Shown piece by piece: positions 16,553-25,174 of a DNA stretch of 64,000 nt. Source of the DNA: Billgrantia gudaonensis. Lineage in GTDB: Bacteria > Pseudomonadota > Gammaproteobacteria > Pseudomonadales > Halomonadaceae. The stretch is taken from positions 99,209 through 163,208 of the forward strand of contig NZ_FNES01000004.1 of assembly GCF_900100195.1 (NCBI RefSeq), written 5' to 3'. The notes beneath the pieces were generated by a model that did not search any database, was not told the DNA's origin, and saw nothing but the letters and a program-made list of their open reading frames with translations. A program made the translations under genes and the position numbers. Within the stretch, counting starts at the first letter, position 1; each line of letters begins with the position of its first letter.

Positions 16553-16579
16553 GCAATTCGGCGGGAGGTGCGCCGCGCA

Positions 16580-17242
16580 TCAGGCGTCGAACGTCATCTC
16601 CGGCACGTGATCCGGTACGATCAACTTGCCCGCCGTCTTCTCGACGATCTCCTCGACGCTGACCCCCGGTGCGCGCTCCTTGAGTACGAAGGCGCCATTC
16701 TCGATCTCCAGATAGGCCAGGTCGGTCAACACGCGGTTGATGCAGCCGGCACCGGTCAACGGCAGAGTGCACTTCTCGAGCAGCTTGGATTCCCCATGCT
16801 TGGAAGCATGAGTCATGGTGCAGATGATGTTCTCGGCCCCGGCCACTAGATCCATGGCGCCACCCATGCCCTTGATCAGCTTGCCCGGGATCATCCAGGA
16901 AGCGATGTTGCCTTCCTGATCGACTTCGAAGGCCCCGAGAACGGTCAGGTCGACATGCCCGCCGCGGATCATGGCGAAGGATTCCGCCGAGTCGAAGATC
17001 GCCGCACCCGGACGGGCGGTCACGGTCTGCTTGCCGGCATTGATCATGTCCGGATCGACCTCTTCCTCGGTGGGAAAGCGTCCCATCCCGAGCAACCCAT
17101 TTTCCGAGTGCAGCATCACGTCGATACCCTCGGGCACGTAGTTGGCCACCAGAGTGGGAATGCCGATTCCCAGGTTGACGTAGAAACCGTCCTTCAATTC
17201 TTGCGCCACGCGCTGCGCCATCTGTTCGCGAGTCAGTGCCAT
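16580..17242 (-). CDS. scoB: Succinyl-CoA:3-ketoacid CoA-transferase subunit B
   Basis: A 220-residue beta subunit that transfers CoA between succinyl-CoA and acetoacetate. The catalytic Glu motif is SENGLLGMG (HSENGLLG), and GIGIPTLVANYVP, GGHVDLTVLGAFEVD and the glycine-rich GKLIKGMGGAMDLV are typical. The length matches the family. AGAGG precedes the start at eight bases. It follows scoA by about 78 bases, so the two are probably cotranscribed. Confidence 0.92.
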   Translation of the reverse strand: MALTREQMAQRVAQELKDGFYVNLGIGIPTLVANYVPEGIDVMLHSENGLLGMGRFPTEEEVDPDMINAGKQTVTARPGAAIFDSAESFAMIRGGHVDLTVLGAFEVDQEGNIASWMIPGKLIKGMGGAMDLVAGAENIICTMTHASKHGESKLLEKCTLPLTGAGCINRVLTDLAYLEIENGAFVLKERAPGVSVEEIVEKTAGKLIVPDHVPEMTFDA

Positions 17243-17320
17243 GGTATTTGCCTCTTGTGTTCGGTAGAGAAGCGTCCGGCCGGCCGCGCCGACCTCCTAC
17301 AGTCGCAACGTGTCGCCGGC

Positions 17321-18022
17321 TCAGGACTCACGCACGGTGCGCTTCTCGATGCGCTTCTCGAAGGTTCCCTGAATGATGCGGTCGACGTAGATTCCCGGCG
17401 TATGGATCTGATCCGGCTTGAGTTCGCCCGGCTCGACGATCTCCTCGACCTCCACCACGGTGACCTTGCCGCAGGTGGCCGCCAGCGGATTGAAGTTCTG
17501 GGCCGTGTCGCGATACATGACATTGCCGTAGCGGTCGGCTTTCCAGCCCTTGACGATGGCGAAATCGGCGTGAAACGCCTCTTCCAGAATGTAGTGGCGG
17601 CCGTTGAACTCGCGCACCTCCTTGCCCTCGCCGATCGGCGTACCGTAGCCGGTCGCGGTATAGAAGGCCGGAATGCCGGCGCCGCCGGCACGCATCTTCT
17701 CGGCCAGAGTGCCCTGGGGCGTCAGCACGACCTCGATCTCATCGTTGAGCATCTGCTGCTCGAACATGGCGTTCTCGCCCACGTAGGAGGCGAAGATCTT
17801 CTTGATCTGCTTGTCTTCTAGCAGCAATCCGAGGCCGAAACCATCGACCCCGCAGTTGTTGGAGAGCACGGTGAGATCCTTGACGCCACGACGCTTGATC
17901 TCGGCGATGAGGTTCTCGGGGATACCGCACAGGCCGAAGCCCCCGGCCGCCACGGTCATGCCGCTCTCGATACCTTCCATTGCCTCTTCGAAGGAGTACA
18001 CGCGCTTGTCGAATCCGGCCAT
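17321..18022 (-). CDS. scoA: Succinyl-CoA:3-ketoacid CoA-transferase subunit A
   Basis: A 233-residue alpha subunit. Motifs: [57 protein letters not shown] and [13 protein letters not shown]. The start at 18022 has GAGG seven bases upstream and gives [15 protein letters not shown]; in-frame sequence further upstream runs into the AT-rich divergent promoter region and the LysR gene. With ScoB it activates acetoacetate, matching the bdhA gene nearby. Confidence 0.92.
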   Translation of the reverse strand: MAGFDKRVYSFEEAMEGIESGMTVAAGGFGLCGIPENLIAEIKRRGVKDLTVLSNNCGVDGFGLGLLLEDKQIKKIFASYVGENAMFEQQMLNDEIEVVLTPQGTLAEKMRAGGAGIPAFYTATGYGTPIGEGKEVREFNGRHYILEEAFHADFAIVKGWKADRYGNVMYRDTAQNFNPLAATCGKVTVVEVEEIVEPGELKPDQIHTPGIYVDRIIQGTFEKRIEKRTVRES

Positions 18023-18139
18023 CGCGAAGCCTCGTCTTGTTGTGGGATGAGTGAAAGACGGTACCCGATCAGTGTTGACTCGGCCAATATATTTGTTAAG
18101 TTTGTTTTTTTTATTGATTAATCTGGATAACAAATAAAA
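18023..18139. promoter_or_regulatory. AT-rich divergent promoter region of scoAB and a LysR gene
   Basis: This 117-base gap is markedly AT-rich (AATATATTTGTTAAGTTTG, then a T run) in a G+C-rich surrounding. It is where a LysR regulator would be expected to bind to control scoAB and itself. No single T-N11-A box is certain. Confidence 0.5.
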
Positions 18140-19045
18140 ATGACCATGACCGTCAAGCAGCTTCGTGCCTTCCAGGCGGTGGCCCAGACCCTGAGCTTCA
18201 CCCAGGCCTGCGAACACCTGCACCTCTCGCAGCCGGCATTGAGCCTGGCCATCAAAGGGCTAGAGCAAACCCTTGGCGGCCCACTGTTGATTCGCAGCAC
18301 GCGCAGCGTGCGCCTCACCCCGGAGGGCGAGACGCTGTTGCCGCTGGCCAAGCGGTTGCTGGCCGACTGGGACAACACCGAAGAGCTGCTGCGCCAGCGC
18401 TTTACCCTGCAGCTAGGTCGGGTGGCCGTGGCGGCCATGCCCTCCTTCGCCTGCAACCGCCTGCCACCGGCACTGCGGGTCTTTCGCGAACGCTTTCCCC
18501 GGGTCAACGTCACCGTGCACGACGTCATCAACGAGCAGGTGATCGACATGGTCCATCAGCGGCAGGTCGAGCTTGGCGTCGCCTTCGAGCCTCAATCCCA
18601 CGAGGGGACCGACTTCCTGCCCCTCTTCGAGGACGTCTTCGTTGCCGTGGTCCCACCCGACTCGCCGCTGGCCGATGCCGAACGCATCGACTGGCATGCG
18701 CTGCTGGCCCACGACTTCATCACACTGCAGCGCCCATCGATGGTGCGTATCCTGCTCGAGCGCACGCTGGCTCGCCGGGGCACCGAACTGCCGGTGGCCT
18801 TCGAAAGCCACCAACTGGCCACCGTGGGACGCATGGTGGCCAGCGGGCTCGGAGTGAGTGCGGTGCCGGCCTTGTGCCAGGAACAGATGCAGGAACTCGG
18901 GGCCCGCTGTCGCCCACTTCACGATCCTCCCATCCAACGCACCGTTGGCATCGTGGTCAGCGCCGGCCAGGAGTTGTCGGTGGCGGCCCGGGCACTTTGC
19001 GAGGTGCTGCAGAAGACCCTGGCCATCGCTCCTCCACGAACGTGA
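18140..19045 (+). CDS. LysR-family regulator, probably of scoAB
   Basis: A 301-residue LysR-type regulator. The helix-turn-helix spans about residues 1-60 ([37 protein letters not shown]), followed by a periplasmic-binding-type effector domain. The start lacks a strong ribosome site; an ATG two codons later is an alternative. It is divergent from scoAB, so control of acetoacetate metabolism is inferred. Confidence 0.85.
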   Translation: MTMTVKQLRAFQAVAQTLSFTQACEHLHLSQPALSLAIKGLEQTLGGPLLIRSTRSVRLTPEGETLLPLAKRLLADWDNTEELLRQRFTLQLGRVAVAAMPSFACNRLPPALRVFRERFPRVNVTVHDVINEQVIDMVHQRQVELGVAFEPQSHEGTDFLPLFEDVFVAVVPPDSPLADAERIDWHALLAHDFITLQRPSMVRILLERTLARRGTELPVAFESHQLATVGRMVASGLGVSAVPALCQEQMQELGARCRPLHDPPIQRTVGIVVSAGQELSVAARALCEVLQKTLAIAPPRT

Positions 19046-19118
19046 GTCGCGTCACTGGGCAGCCCATAGCCGATCCATTAGCATGTGCAGCTACCGTCTC
19101 ATCTGCAAGGAGCGTGGC

Positions 19119-19988
19119 ATGTCGACCCTCAAGGGGCTGGTCAGCGTGCTGCTACTGGTCATCACCACCCTGGCCTGGGGAATACCGCTCGTCCTCCTCA
19201 CGGCCGTCAAGCTGATCACGCCTGGGCGACCGCTGCGACGTCTGGTGGTCCGAGGGCTCAGCGGAGTCGCGCTCAACTGGGTGGGTTGCAACCTGTGGTG
19301 GATGCGCCGCTGGCTGAAACCCCAACTCAGCATGGAGCTCCCCAACGGACTGTCGCCGGAGCGTTGGTGGCTGGTCATTTCCAACCATCGCTGCTGGACG
19401 GACATCTTCCTGCTATTTTTCGCGCTTCACCGTCGGCTGCCGATGCCGCACTTCTTCGTCAAGCGCCAGTTGATCTGGGTGCCCATCGTCGGCCTGGCCT
19501 TCTGGGCACTGGAATTCCCCATGCTGCGGCGCTTGACCCGCGAGCAGCGCAAGCGACACCCTCATCTGGCCCGCCGCGACCGCGAAGCCACCGAACGCAT
19601 GTGCCGCCATGCCCAGGAACGCCCCATCGCCATCTACAACTTCGTCGAGGGTACCCGTTTCACCCCTGCCAAGCGGGCCGCCCAGGCCTCGCCGTACCGC
19701 CATCTGCTGCGCCCCAGAGCCGGTGGCATCGCCCAGGTCGTCAGCCTTCTCGGCGATCACCTGGGCGGCATCCTCGACGTGACGCTCCGCTACGCCAACC
19801 CTAACCCCACCTTCTGGGGCTTTCTGTGCGGTCGCGAAGGACCGGTAACGCTCCGCGCCCGACGATTGGCGGTGCCGACTTGGATGGCTCAGGGCAGCTA
19901 TCATGACGACCCGGATTACAAGGAACGCTTCCATTCATGGCTGAATGCCCTGTGGCAGGAAAAGGACGCGGCACTCGACTCGCGATAG
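19119..19988 (+). CDS. YihG-like membrane acyltransferase (PlsC family)
   Basis: A 289-residue protein with an N-terminal transmembrane segment and the PlsC HX4D motif as NHRCWTDI (VISNHRCWTDIFLL). FVEGTRFTP provides the second conserved block, and VKRQLIWVPIVGLAFW is typical. It resembles the YihG/YcfR-type lysophospholipid acyltransferases of proteobacteria. AAGGAG stands six bases before the ATG at 19119; in-frame sequence upstream overlaps the LysR gene and is not used. Its 3' end overlaps the next gene by 52 bases. Confidence 0.83.
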   Translation: MSTLKGLVSVLLLVITTLAWGIPLVLLTAVKLITPGRPLRRLVVRGLSGVALNWVGCNLWWMRRWLKPQLSMELPNGLSPERWWLVISNHRCWTDIFLLFFALHRRLPMPHFFVKRQLIWVPIVGLAFWALEFPMLRRLTREQRKRHPHLARRDREATERMCRHAQERPIAIYNFVEGTRFTPAKRAAQASPYRHLLRPRAGGIAQVVSLLGDHLGGILDVTLRYANPNPTFWGFLCGREGPVTLRARRLAVPTWMAQGSYHDDPDYKERFHSWLNALWQEKDAALDSR

Positions 19989-20872
19989 CGCTGTTGGCAA
20001 TGCTGCTGCTCGGCGCCTGTGCCGGGCGAGGCGGTGACGTTCAGCGAGCTGGCGACCCCGGAATCGCCGGACGTTGGGTCACCGTTCAGCGCGGCGACAC
20101 GCTGGGCGCCATCGCACGACGCGCCGACGTTCCCCTCGAGCGGTTGACCCGATTCAACCCCGGGGTGGATGCCCGGCACCTGGCCGTGGGTCAGCGGTTG
20201 CTGGTTCCCACCCAGCGCGAAAGGGCACCGTTCGGAGGACCTTACCGCTATCAGATTCGCCCGGGAGACACCTATGCCGGCATCGCCCGGCGCTTCGGGA
20301 CCACGCCCGGGCGCATTCAGAATGCCAACCCGGGCACCGACCCGCGTGGCTTGCGAATCGGGCAAATCGTCCAGGTTCCGCTCGCCGGGGGTGCAGCACC
20401 CAAGACCGCCGCCTCGAACCAGGCGGCCTCGCAGCGAGCCAGCAGCAAGAAGAGCACGACCAGCACCGCTGCCAAGCCAAGCGGATCGCTGCCCTCCTCA
20501 GCCAGCGGCTGGCCCTGGCCACTCGATGACTACCGCATCGTCCGTCGCTACGGCACCGACAGTCGCGGCACCCTGCAACCCATGCTGCTTGCCACGCAGC
20601 GAGGCGCCAAGGCCAAGGCAGTTGCCGATGGCGACGTCCGCTTCTCGGGCAGCATGCGCCAGCTCGGCCGGGTCGTCATCGTCCATCACGAGGGCAACCT
20701 GCAGAGCGTGTATGCCCTGTGTGATAGCCTGAGCGTCGAGGAAGGCAGCCGAGTCTCGCAAGGCGCCCCGGTTTGCGAAGTGGGTTACAGCAATGCCACC
20801 GAGCGCCACGACCTACTGTTCGACCTGCGCCACGGCGGCAAGCCGATCGACCCCCAGCGCGTGTTACGCTGA
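19937..20872 (+). CDS. LysM/M23 lipoprotein, NlpD-like, degenerate peptidase
   Basis: A 311-residue lipoprotein. The signal peptide ends LLAMLLLGAC (lipobox), two LysM repeats follow (VTVQRGDTLGAIARRADV near 47 and YQIRPGDTYAGIARRFGT near 103), then a Ser/Ala/Lys linker, and a C-terminal M23-type domain. The M23 metal ligands are missing: the HxH position reads VYALCD and no HxxxD is seen. This fits NlpD/EnvC-type regulators that activate amidases instead of cutting peptidoglycan. The start lies 52 bases inside the acyltransferase gene; an internal GTG at 19952 is an alternative. Confidence 0.78.
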   Translation: MAECPVAGKGRGTRLAIALLAMLLLGACAGRGGDVQRAGDPGIAGRWVTVQRGDTLGAIARRADVPLERLTRFNPGVDARHLAVGQRLLVPTQRERAPFGGPYRYQIRPGDTYAGIARRFGTTPGRIQNANPGTDPRGLRIGQIVQVPLAGGAAPKTAASNQAASQRASSKKSTTSTAAKPSGSLPSSASGWPWPLDDYRIVRRYGTDSRGTLQPMLLATQRGAKAKAVADGDVRFSGSMRQLGRVVIVHHEGNLQSVYALCDSLSVEEGSRVSQGAPVCEVGYSNATERHDLLFDLRHGGKPIDPQRVLR

Positions 20873-20876
20873 CGCC

Positions 20877-21503
20877 ATGCCTCACGCCACTGTCAGGAAT
20901 ACGACACGACTTCTCGAGTCGCCGCCACTGGTGCGCTACGACGGCCTGTTGGGAGAGACCGCGGCAAGCGTGGCACTCGAGCGTCTCGACCGGGAACTGG
21001 CCTGGCAACGGCCGCAGCTTCGCCTCTACGGCAAGCTGCACTCGATACCTCGCCAGCAGGTATGGATGGGAGACGCCAATGCCCGCTATCGCTACTCGGG
21101 CAGCGATTTCGACCCGGAGCCATGGCACCCCCTGGTCGCCGAGATTCGCGAGTCCGTGACTGCTCGTCTCGCCGAGGCTGGCGTGTCGGCCGCCTTCAAC
21201 AGCGTACTGCTCAACCGCTACGCCGACGGCGAGGAACGCATGGGCTGGCACAGCGACGACGAGTCGGAGCTGGGCAGCGACCCACTGATCGCCGCGGTGT
21301 CGCTGGGCGCCGAGCGCCCGCTGCGCTTCCGCTGGCGGCACGGAGAAGACACCCCCTTCAACGTCTGGTTGCCCCACGACAGTCTGCTATTGATGGGCAG
21401 CGGCGTGCAGCGTCGGCTCCAGCATGCGTTGCTTCCCCGTAAACGCCTCGGGCGGCGCATCAGCCTGACCTTTCGCTGGATTCATACCGCCCCTCTCTCC
21501 TGA
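20877..21503 (+). CDS. alkB: AlkB-like 2-oxoglutarate/Fe(II) DNA repair dioxygenase
   Basis: A 208-residue AlkB-family enzyme that removes alkyl groups from bases by oxidative demethylation. Key residues: NSVLLNRYADGEERMGWHSDDE (metal His and Asp in HSD), the third metal His in LQHALLP, and the 2-oxoglutarate-binding arginines in RISLTFRW. YRYSG and VWMGD suggest an AlkB2/3-like rather than strict AlkB subtype. The start is four bases after the NlpD-like stop, so the two are coupled. Confidence 0.85.
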   Translation: MPHATVRNTTRLLESPPLVRYDGLLGETAASVALERLDRELAWQRPQLRLYGKLHSIPRQQVWMGDANARYRYSGSDFDPEPWHPLVAEIRESVTARLAEAGVSAAFNSVLLNRYADGEERMGWHSDDESELGSDPLIAAVSLGAERPLRFRWRHGEDTPFNVWLPHDSLLLMGSGVQRRLQHALLPRKRLGRRISLTFRWIHTAPLS

Positions 21504-21509
21504 GACAAC

Positions 21510-21539
21510 GACGCCTCGTCCCGACCGGGACGAGGCGTC
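21510..21539. terminator. Hairpin between alkB and gcvT
   Basis: A 13-base-pair stem (GACGCCTCGTCCC and complement) with a GACC loop lies between two convergent genes. No T tract follows, so termination is inferred. Confidence 0.5.
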
Positions 21540-21572
21540 ATCGAGATCGCCCTGGTAGATAACGGTATAAAA

Positions 21573-22685
21573 TCAACCGCGATAGTAACCGGGTGTGACG
21601 AACGGCATCTTGGTCACGGTCATGGGCAGGCGCTTGCCGCGCACCTCGGCGTAGACGGTGGTGTCTGGCGCGGCATGATCGATGTCGACATAGCCCATGG
21701 CCACCGGTCTGCCGACGCTGGGCCCGAAGCCGCCGGAAGTCACGCTGCCGACATGGTGACCGTCCGCATCGTAGAGGTCGGCGCCCTCGCGCACCGGGGC
21801 GCGCCCCTCTCCCAGCAGCCCGACGCGCTTGCGTCGATGGTCCTTCGCCTCGACCTGATGCAGGATCAGGTCGGCCCCGGGAAAGCCGCCGGGACGCTCG
21901 CCGCCGCGGCGGCGCGGTTTGCCGATGGCCCAGATCAGGCCCGCCTCGACGGGCGTGGTCGCGGTGTCGATGTCGTGGCCGTAGAGGCACAGGCCCGCTT
22001 CCAGACGTAGCGAGTCGCGCGCCCCCAGACCGATCGCTTCGACCTCCGGCTCGGCCAACAGCCGACGCGCCACGGCCTCGCTCTGCTCGGCCGGCACCGA
22101 GATCTCGAAGCCGTCCTCGCCGGTGTAGCCGCTGCGGCTGATCCATACCGGTACGCCATCGATCGTGAAATGGCCATGCTGCATGAAGACCAGCTCACAG
22201 GCATCTGGGCATAGCCGCTGCATGACCTTGCCTGCCTCCGGCCCTTGCAGCGCGAGCAAGCCGCGGTCGAGTGTCTCGACGCGATGCGCGTCGTCCAGGC
22301 CGGTCTGCAGCAGCGCGATGTCCTGATCCTTGCAGGCCGCATTGACGACCAGATAGAGATGATCGCCGGCATTCACGACCATCAGGTCATCGAGAATGCC
22401 GCCATCCTGGGACGTGAACAGCGCATAGCGTTGCATGCCCTCGGGCAGGCCGACGATGTCGGCCGGCACCAGCGTCTCCAGCGACTCGGCGGGGCGCGGG
22501 CCGTGCAGCAGGAGCTGCCCCATGTGCGAGACGTCGAAGAGTCCGCAGGCATTGCGGGTATGCTCGTGCTCCTTCTTGACGCCCAGGGCGTACTGAACCG
22601 GCATGGCATAGCCGGCGAAAGGCACCATCTTGCCGCCCAGTTCCAGATGCAGGTCGTACAGCGGCGTGCGTTTGAGTTCGCTCAT
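21573..22685 (-). CDS. gcvT: Glycine cleavage T protein (aminomethyltransferase)
   Basis: A 370-residue T protein that transfers the methylene group from lipoyl-H protein to tetrahydrofolate, releasing ammonia. Motifs: KRTPLYDLHLELGGKMVPFAGY at the N-terminus, the folate-site Asp in FDVSHMGQ, RSGYTGEDGFEI, and GLGARDSLRLEAGLCLYGHD. The C-terminal barrel has SVTSGGFGPSVGRPVAMGYV. AGAGG is about nine bases upstream. It is followed on the same strand by the symporter gene upstream of it; gcvH and gcvP are divergent from that pair. Confidence 0.94.
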   Translation of the reverse strand: MSELKRTPLYDLHLELGGKMVPFAGYAMPVQYALGVKKEHEHTRNACGLFDVSHMGQLLLHGPRPAESLETLVPADIVGLPEGMQRYALFTSQDGGILDDLMVVNAGDHLYLVVNAACKDQDIALLQTGLDDAHRVETLDRGLLALQGPEAGKVMQRLCPDACELVFMQHGHFTIDGVPVWISRSGYTGEDGFEISVPAEQSEAVARRLLAEPEVEAIGLGARDSLRLEAGLCLYGHDIDTATTPVEAGLIWAIGKPRRRGGERPGGFPGADLILHQVEAKDHRRKRVGLLGEGRAPVREGADLYDADGHHVGSVTSGGFGPSVGRPVAMGYVDIDHAAPDTTVYAEVRGKRLPMTVTKMPFVTPGYYRG

Positions 22686-22729
22686 GGAAGATATCCTCTA
22701 CGGCAGGAGTGATCGGGCCCGGTACGCAA

Positions 22730-22752
22730 GGAGGTGCCGCAAGGGCACCTCC
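22730..22752 (-). terminator. Hairpin after the alanine/glycine symporter gene
   Basis: A nine-base-pair stem (GGAGGTGCC / GGCACCTCC) with a five-base loop lies 30 bases after the symporter stop on the minus strand and before gcvT. The following sequence is not strongly T-rich, so some read-through to gcvT is likely. Confidence 0.5.
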
Positions 22753-22783
22753 CAGGCCTGACGGAGTGCAAGGGCACCCGGAT

Positions 22784-24190
22784 TCAGGACTTGTCGTGAT
22801 CGAGCTCTTCGCCGGGCAGCACCGTCTTGCCGTCGAAGTAGTCCTTGGCCAGCTTGAAGACCACCGGCGAGAGCAGCGCCAGGGCGATCAGGTTGGGCAC
22901 GGCCATCAACGCATTGAAGATGCTAGCGAGCACCCAGACCAGGTTCAGATTGGCCATGGCCCCCAGGGGAATGGCGATGATGAACAGCACCCGATACAGG
23001 GTGATCGAGCGGGTCCCGAACAGGAACTGAAAGCACTTCTCGCCGTAGAAGGCCCAGCCCAGGATGGTGGTGAAGGCGAAGACGGCCAGTGCGAAGGTCA
23101 CCACGTACTCGCCGATGCCGGGAAGCGCCAGGTCGAAGGAGATCGCGGTCAGACGCGCACCGGTCTCGCCGCCGCTCCACTCCACGCTGGTCAGGATGAC
23201 CAGTGCGGTGATGGAGCAGACGACGATGGTGTCGATGAAAGTGCCCAGCATGGCGATCAGCCCCTGGCGCACCGGGTTCTTGGTCTGTGCCGCGGCATGC
23301 GCGATGGGCGCGCTACCCAGGCCCGCTTCGTTGGAGAAGACGCCGCGCGCCACGCCGAACTGGATGGCCATGGCCACCCCCGCGCCAGCGAAACCACCCG
23401 CCGCTGCGATCGGGTTGAAGGCATGGTAGAAGATCATGCCGAATGCCTCGCCGAGCTGGCCGGCGTTGATCACCAGCACCAGCACGCCAGCCGCGATGTA
23501 GGCGATACCCATGATCGGCACCAGCTTGCCGGCCACCTTGGCGATGCGCTTGATCCCGCCCAGAATCACGGCCCCGGCCAGCACCATCAAGACCAGGCCG
23601 GTCAGCCAGTGGGGCACGCCCAGCGATTCGCTGAGACCTTCGGCCACCGAGTTGGACTGCACGGTATTGCCGATGCCGAATGCCGCCACGGCGCCGAACA
23701 GCGCGAAGGCACCGCCCAGCCACAGCCATTTACGGCCCAGGCCGTTCTTGATGTAGAACATGGGACCGCCGACGTGGAAGCCGTCACTGTCGGTCTCGCG
23801 GTAGCGTACCGCCAGCACCGCTTCGGAAAACTTGGTGGCCATACCCACCAGGGCGGTGATCCACATCCAGAACACGGCGCCCGGTCCACCCAGGAAGATG
23901 GCGGTCGCCACGCCGGCGATGTTGCCGGTACCGATGGTGGCGGAAAGCGCGGTCATCAACGCGTTGAACGGCGAGATCTCACCGTCCTCTTCTCCCTTGG
24001 GCTTTCCCTCGGGCGTCTGCTTGCCATCCCGCCCCTGCCACATGAGCTTGAAGCCCATGCCCAGCTTGCGGATGGGCATCAGCTTGAGGCCGGCCTGAAG
24101 GTAGATGCCGACCCCGAGCAACAGGATCAGCATGGGAACGCCCCATACGATCCCCTCGATCGATCCTAGCAATGACATTAAGGTTTCCAC
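22784..24190 (-). CDS. Sodium:alanine/glycine symporter (AGCS family)
   Basis: A 468-residue sodium-coupled amino acid carrier. The AGCS signature is clear: FNALMTALSATIGTGNIAGVATAIFLGGPGA near residue 85, followed by about ten membrane helices and GVARGVFSNEAGLGSAPIAH. I chose a GTG start at 24190 because AGGGAG lies eight bases upstream and the product then reads M(V)ETLMSLLG; the ATG at 24178 lacks a good site. Placed beside gcvT and divergent from gcvH, it probably imports glycine or alanine. Confidence 0.87.
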   Translation of the reverse strand: METLMSLLGSIEGIVWGVPMLILLLGVGIYLQAGLKLMPIRKLGMGFKLMWQGRDGKQTPEGKPKGEEDGEISPFNALMTALSATIGTGNIAGVATAIFLGGPGAVFWMWITALVGMATKFSEAVLAVRYRETDSDGFHVGGPMFYIKNGLGRKWLWLGGAFALFGAVAAFGIGNTVQSNSVAEGLSESLGVPHWLTGLVLMVLAGAVILGGIKRIAKVAGKLVPIMGIAYIAAGVLVLVINAGQLGEAFGMIFYHAFNPIAAAGGFAGAGVAMAIQFGVARGVFSNEAGLGSAPIAHAAAQTKNPVRQGLIAMLGTFIDTIVVCSITALVILTSVEWSGGETGARLTAISFDLALPGIGEYVVTFALAVFAFTTILGWAFYGEKCFQFLFGTRSITLYRVLFIIAIPLGAMANLNLVWVLASIFNALMAVPNLIALALLSPVVFKLAKDYFDGKTVLPGEELDHDKS

Positions 24191-24692
24191 GAAACGTCTC
24201 CCTTGGAGTTGTTGCATTTATTGTCGAGTCCACCAATCGTCATGGCGGACCATCTTCATGCTGAAACGCCTTCATCGAACGCATTCGATACGACTAACCG
24301 GCGTAAGATAGCGGAATCTATCGATGCCATGCCACCCTGGCACAAACTGTCCTGGCCGACTCGGCGTCAACGGTGACACCGTCGAGGGTATCTCGAGTTT
24401 CGTATCGGAAACAACGGATCCCGACACTCCGACGCCCGCGTTGCACTGCCCTACCCGCCGATGCCGTTCGCCAGTGGTTAGCGTAGTGAGCGAGTCCTGT
24501 GCTGTCGAACCACACCAGCCCCAGCAACTCGACCGCGGCAGGGACTGGACGACGGCGACCCGGCAGGCCACCCTGAAGGGGTCGGACGGCCGAGTCCGGT
24601 GCCATCGACCGCATGACGTCGGGCTCGCCAAATGCCGCCAATGGCGGTAGCATTCACCCCATCAGAAAACCTTTTTCGTATAGGAAAACAGT
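24191..24692. other. 502-base gap between the symporter gene and gcvH, no riboswitch recognised
   Basis: No credible gene is seen in this divergent gap, where ordinary promoters must lie. I looked for a glycine riboswitch on both strands, since it often controls gcv and AGCS genes, but did not find the GGAGAG / CCGAAGGGGCAA / ACTCTCAGG type core. A small imperfect hairpin (AATGCCGCC with GGCGG, about 24631-24654) precedes gcvH. The gcvH ribosome site is AGGAAAACAGT. Confidence 0.6.
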
Positions 24693-25085
24693 ATGAGCAC
24701 GATTCCTGCCAACCTGCGCTACAACGACAGCCATGAGTGGGTGCTGGATAACGGCGACGGCACCGTCACCATCGGTATCACCGATCACGCTCAAGAAGCC
24801 TTGGGCGACGTCGTGTTCGTGGAGCTGCCCGAAGTCGGACAAACGCTAGCCAAGGGCGATGAGTTCGGGGTGATCGAGTCCGTGAAGGCAGCCTCGGATC
24901 TCTACGCTCCCGTGGCTGGCGACATCGTCGAGGTGAACGAAGCGCTGGAAGATGCGCCGGAAACCGTCAACGAATCTCCCTATGACGATGGCTGGGTCAT
25001 GAAGGTGCGCCTGGCCGACGCCAATGACATCGACGAACTGCTCGATGCCGACGCCTACCAGGCGCTGGTCGACGCCGAAGCCTGA
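24693..25085 (+). CDS. gcvH: Glycine cleavage H protein
   Basis: A 130-residue lipoyl carrier protein of the glycine cleavage complex. The lipoylated lysine is Lys65 in [17 protein letters not shown], and HEWV near residue 14 and [13 protein letters not shown] are typical. AGGA precedes the start. gcvP begins 89 bases after its stop, suggesting one operon. Confidence 0.95.
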   Translation: MSTIPANLRYNDSHEWVLDNGDGTVTIGITDHAQEALGDVVFVELPEVGQTLAKGDEFGVIESVKAASDLYAPVAGDIVEVNEALEDAPETVNESPYDDGWVMKVRLADANDIDELLDADAYQALVDAEA

Positions 25086-25174
25086 GGTCGATTCCATCGC
25101 GGCCCCCACCGAGGGGGCTGTTCGTCACGGCCCACGCCACCCCATCCAGCCGCCACTTGCCCACAGGTAGCCTC

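Noticed and set aside
16411-16579. Chromosomal replication origin
   Set aside because: Only two DnaA boxes, no AT-rich unwinding element and no dnaA, dnaN, gyrB or gidA genes nearby.
22709-24169. Long open frame on the plus strand opposite the symporter gene
   Set aside because: Composition is antisense to a strong AGCS protein (His/Gln/Gly-rich), and there is no family motif or ribosome site.
24191-24692. Glycine riboswitch controlling gcvH or the symporter
   Set aside because: The conserved core sequences of the aptamer were not found on either strand by eye.
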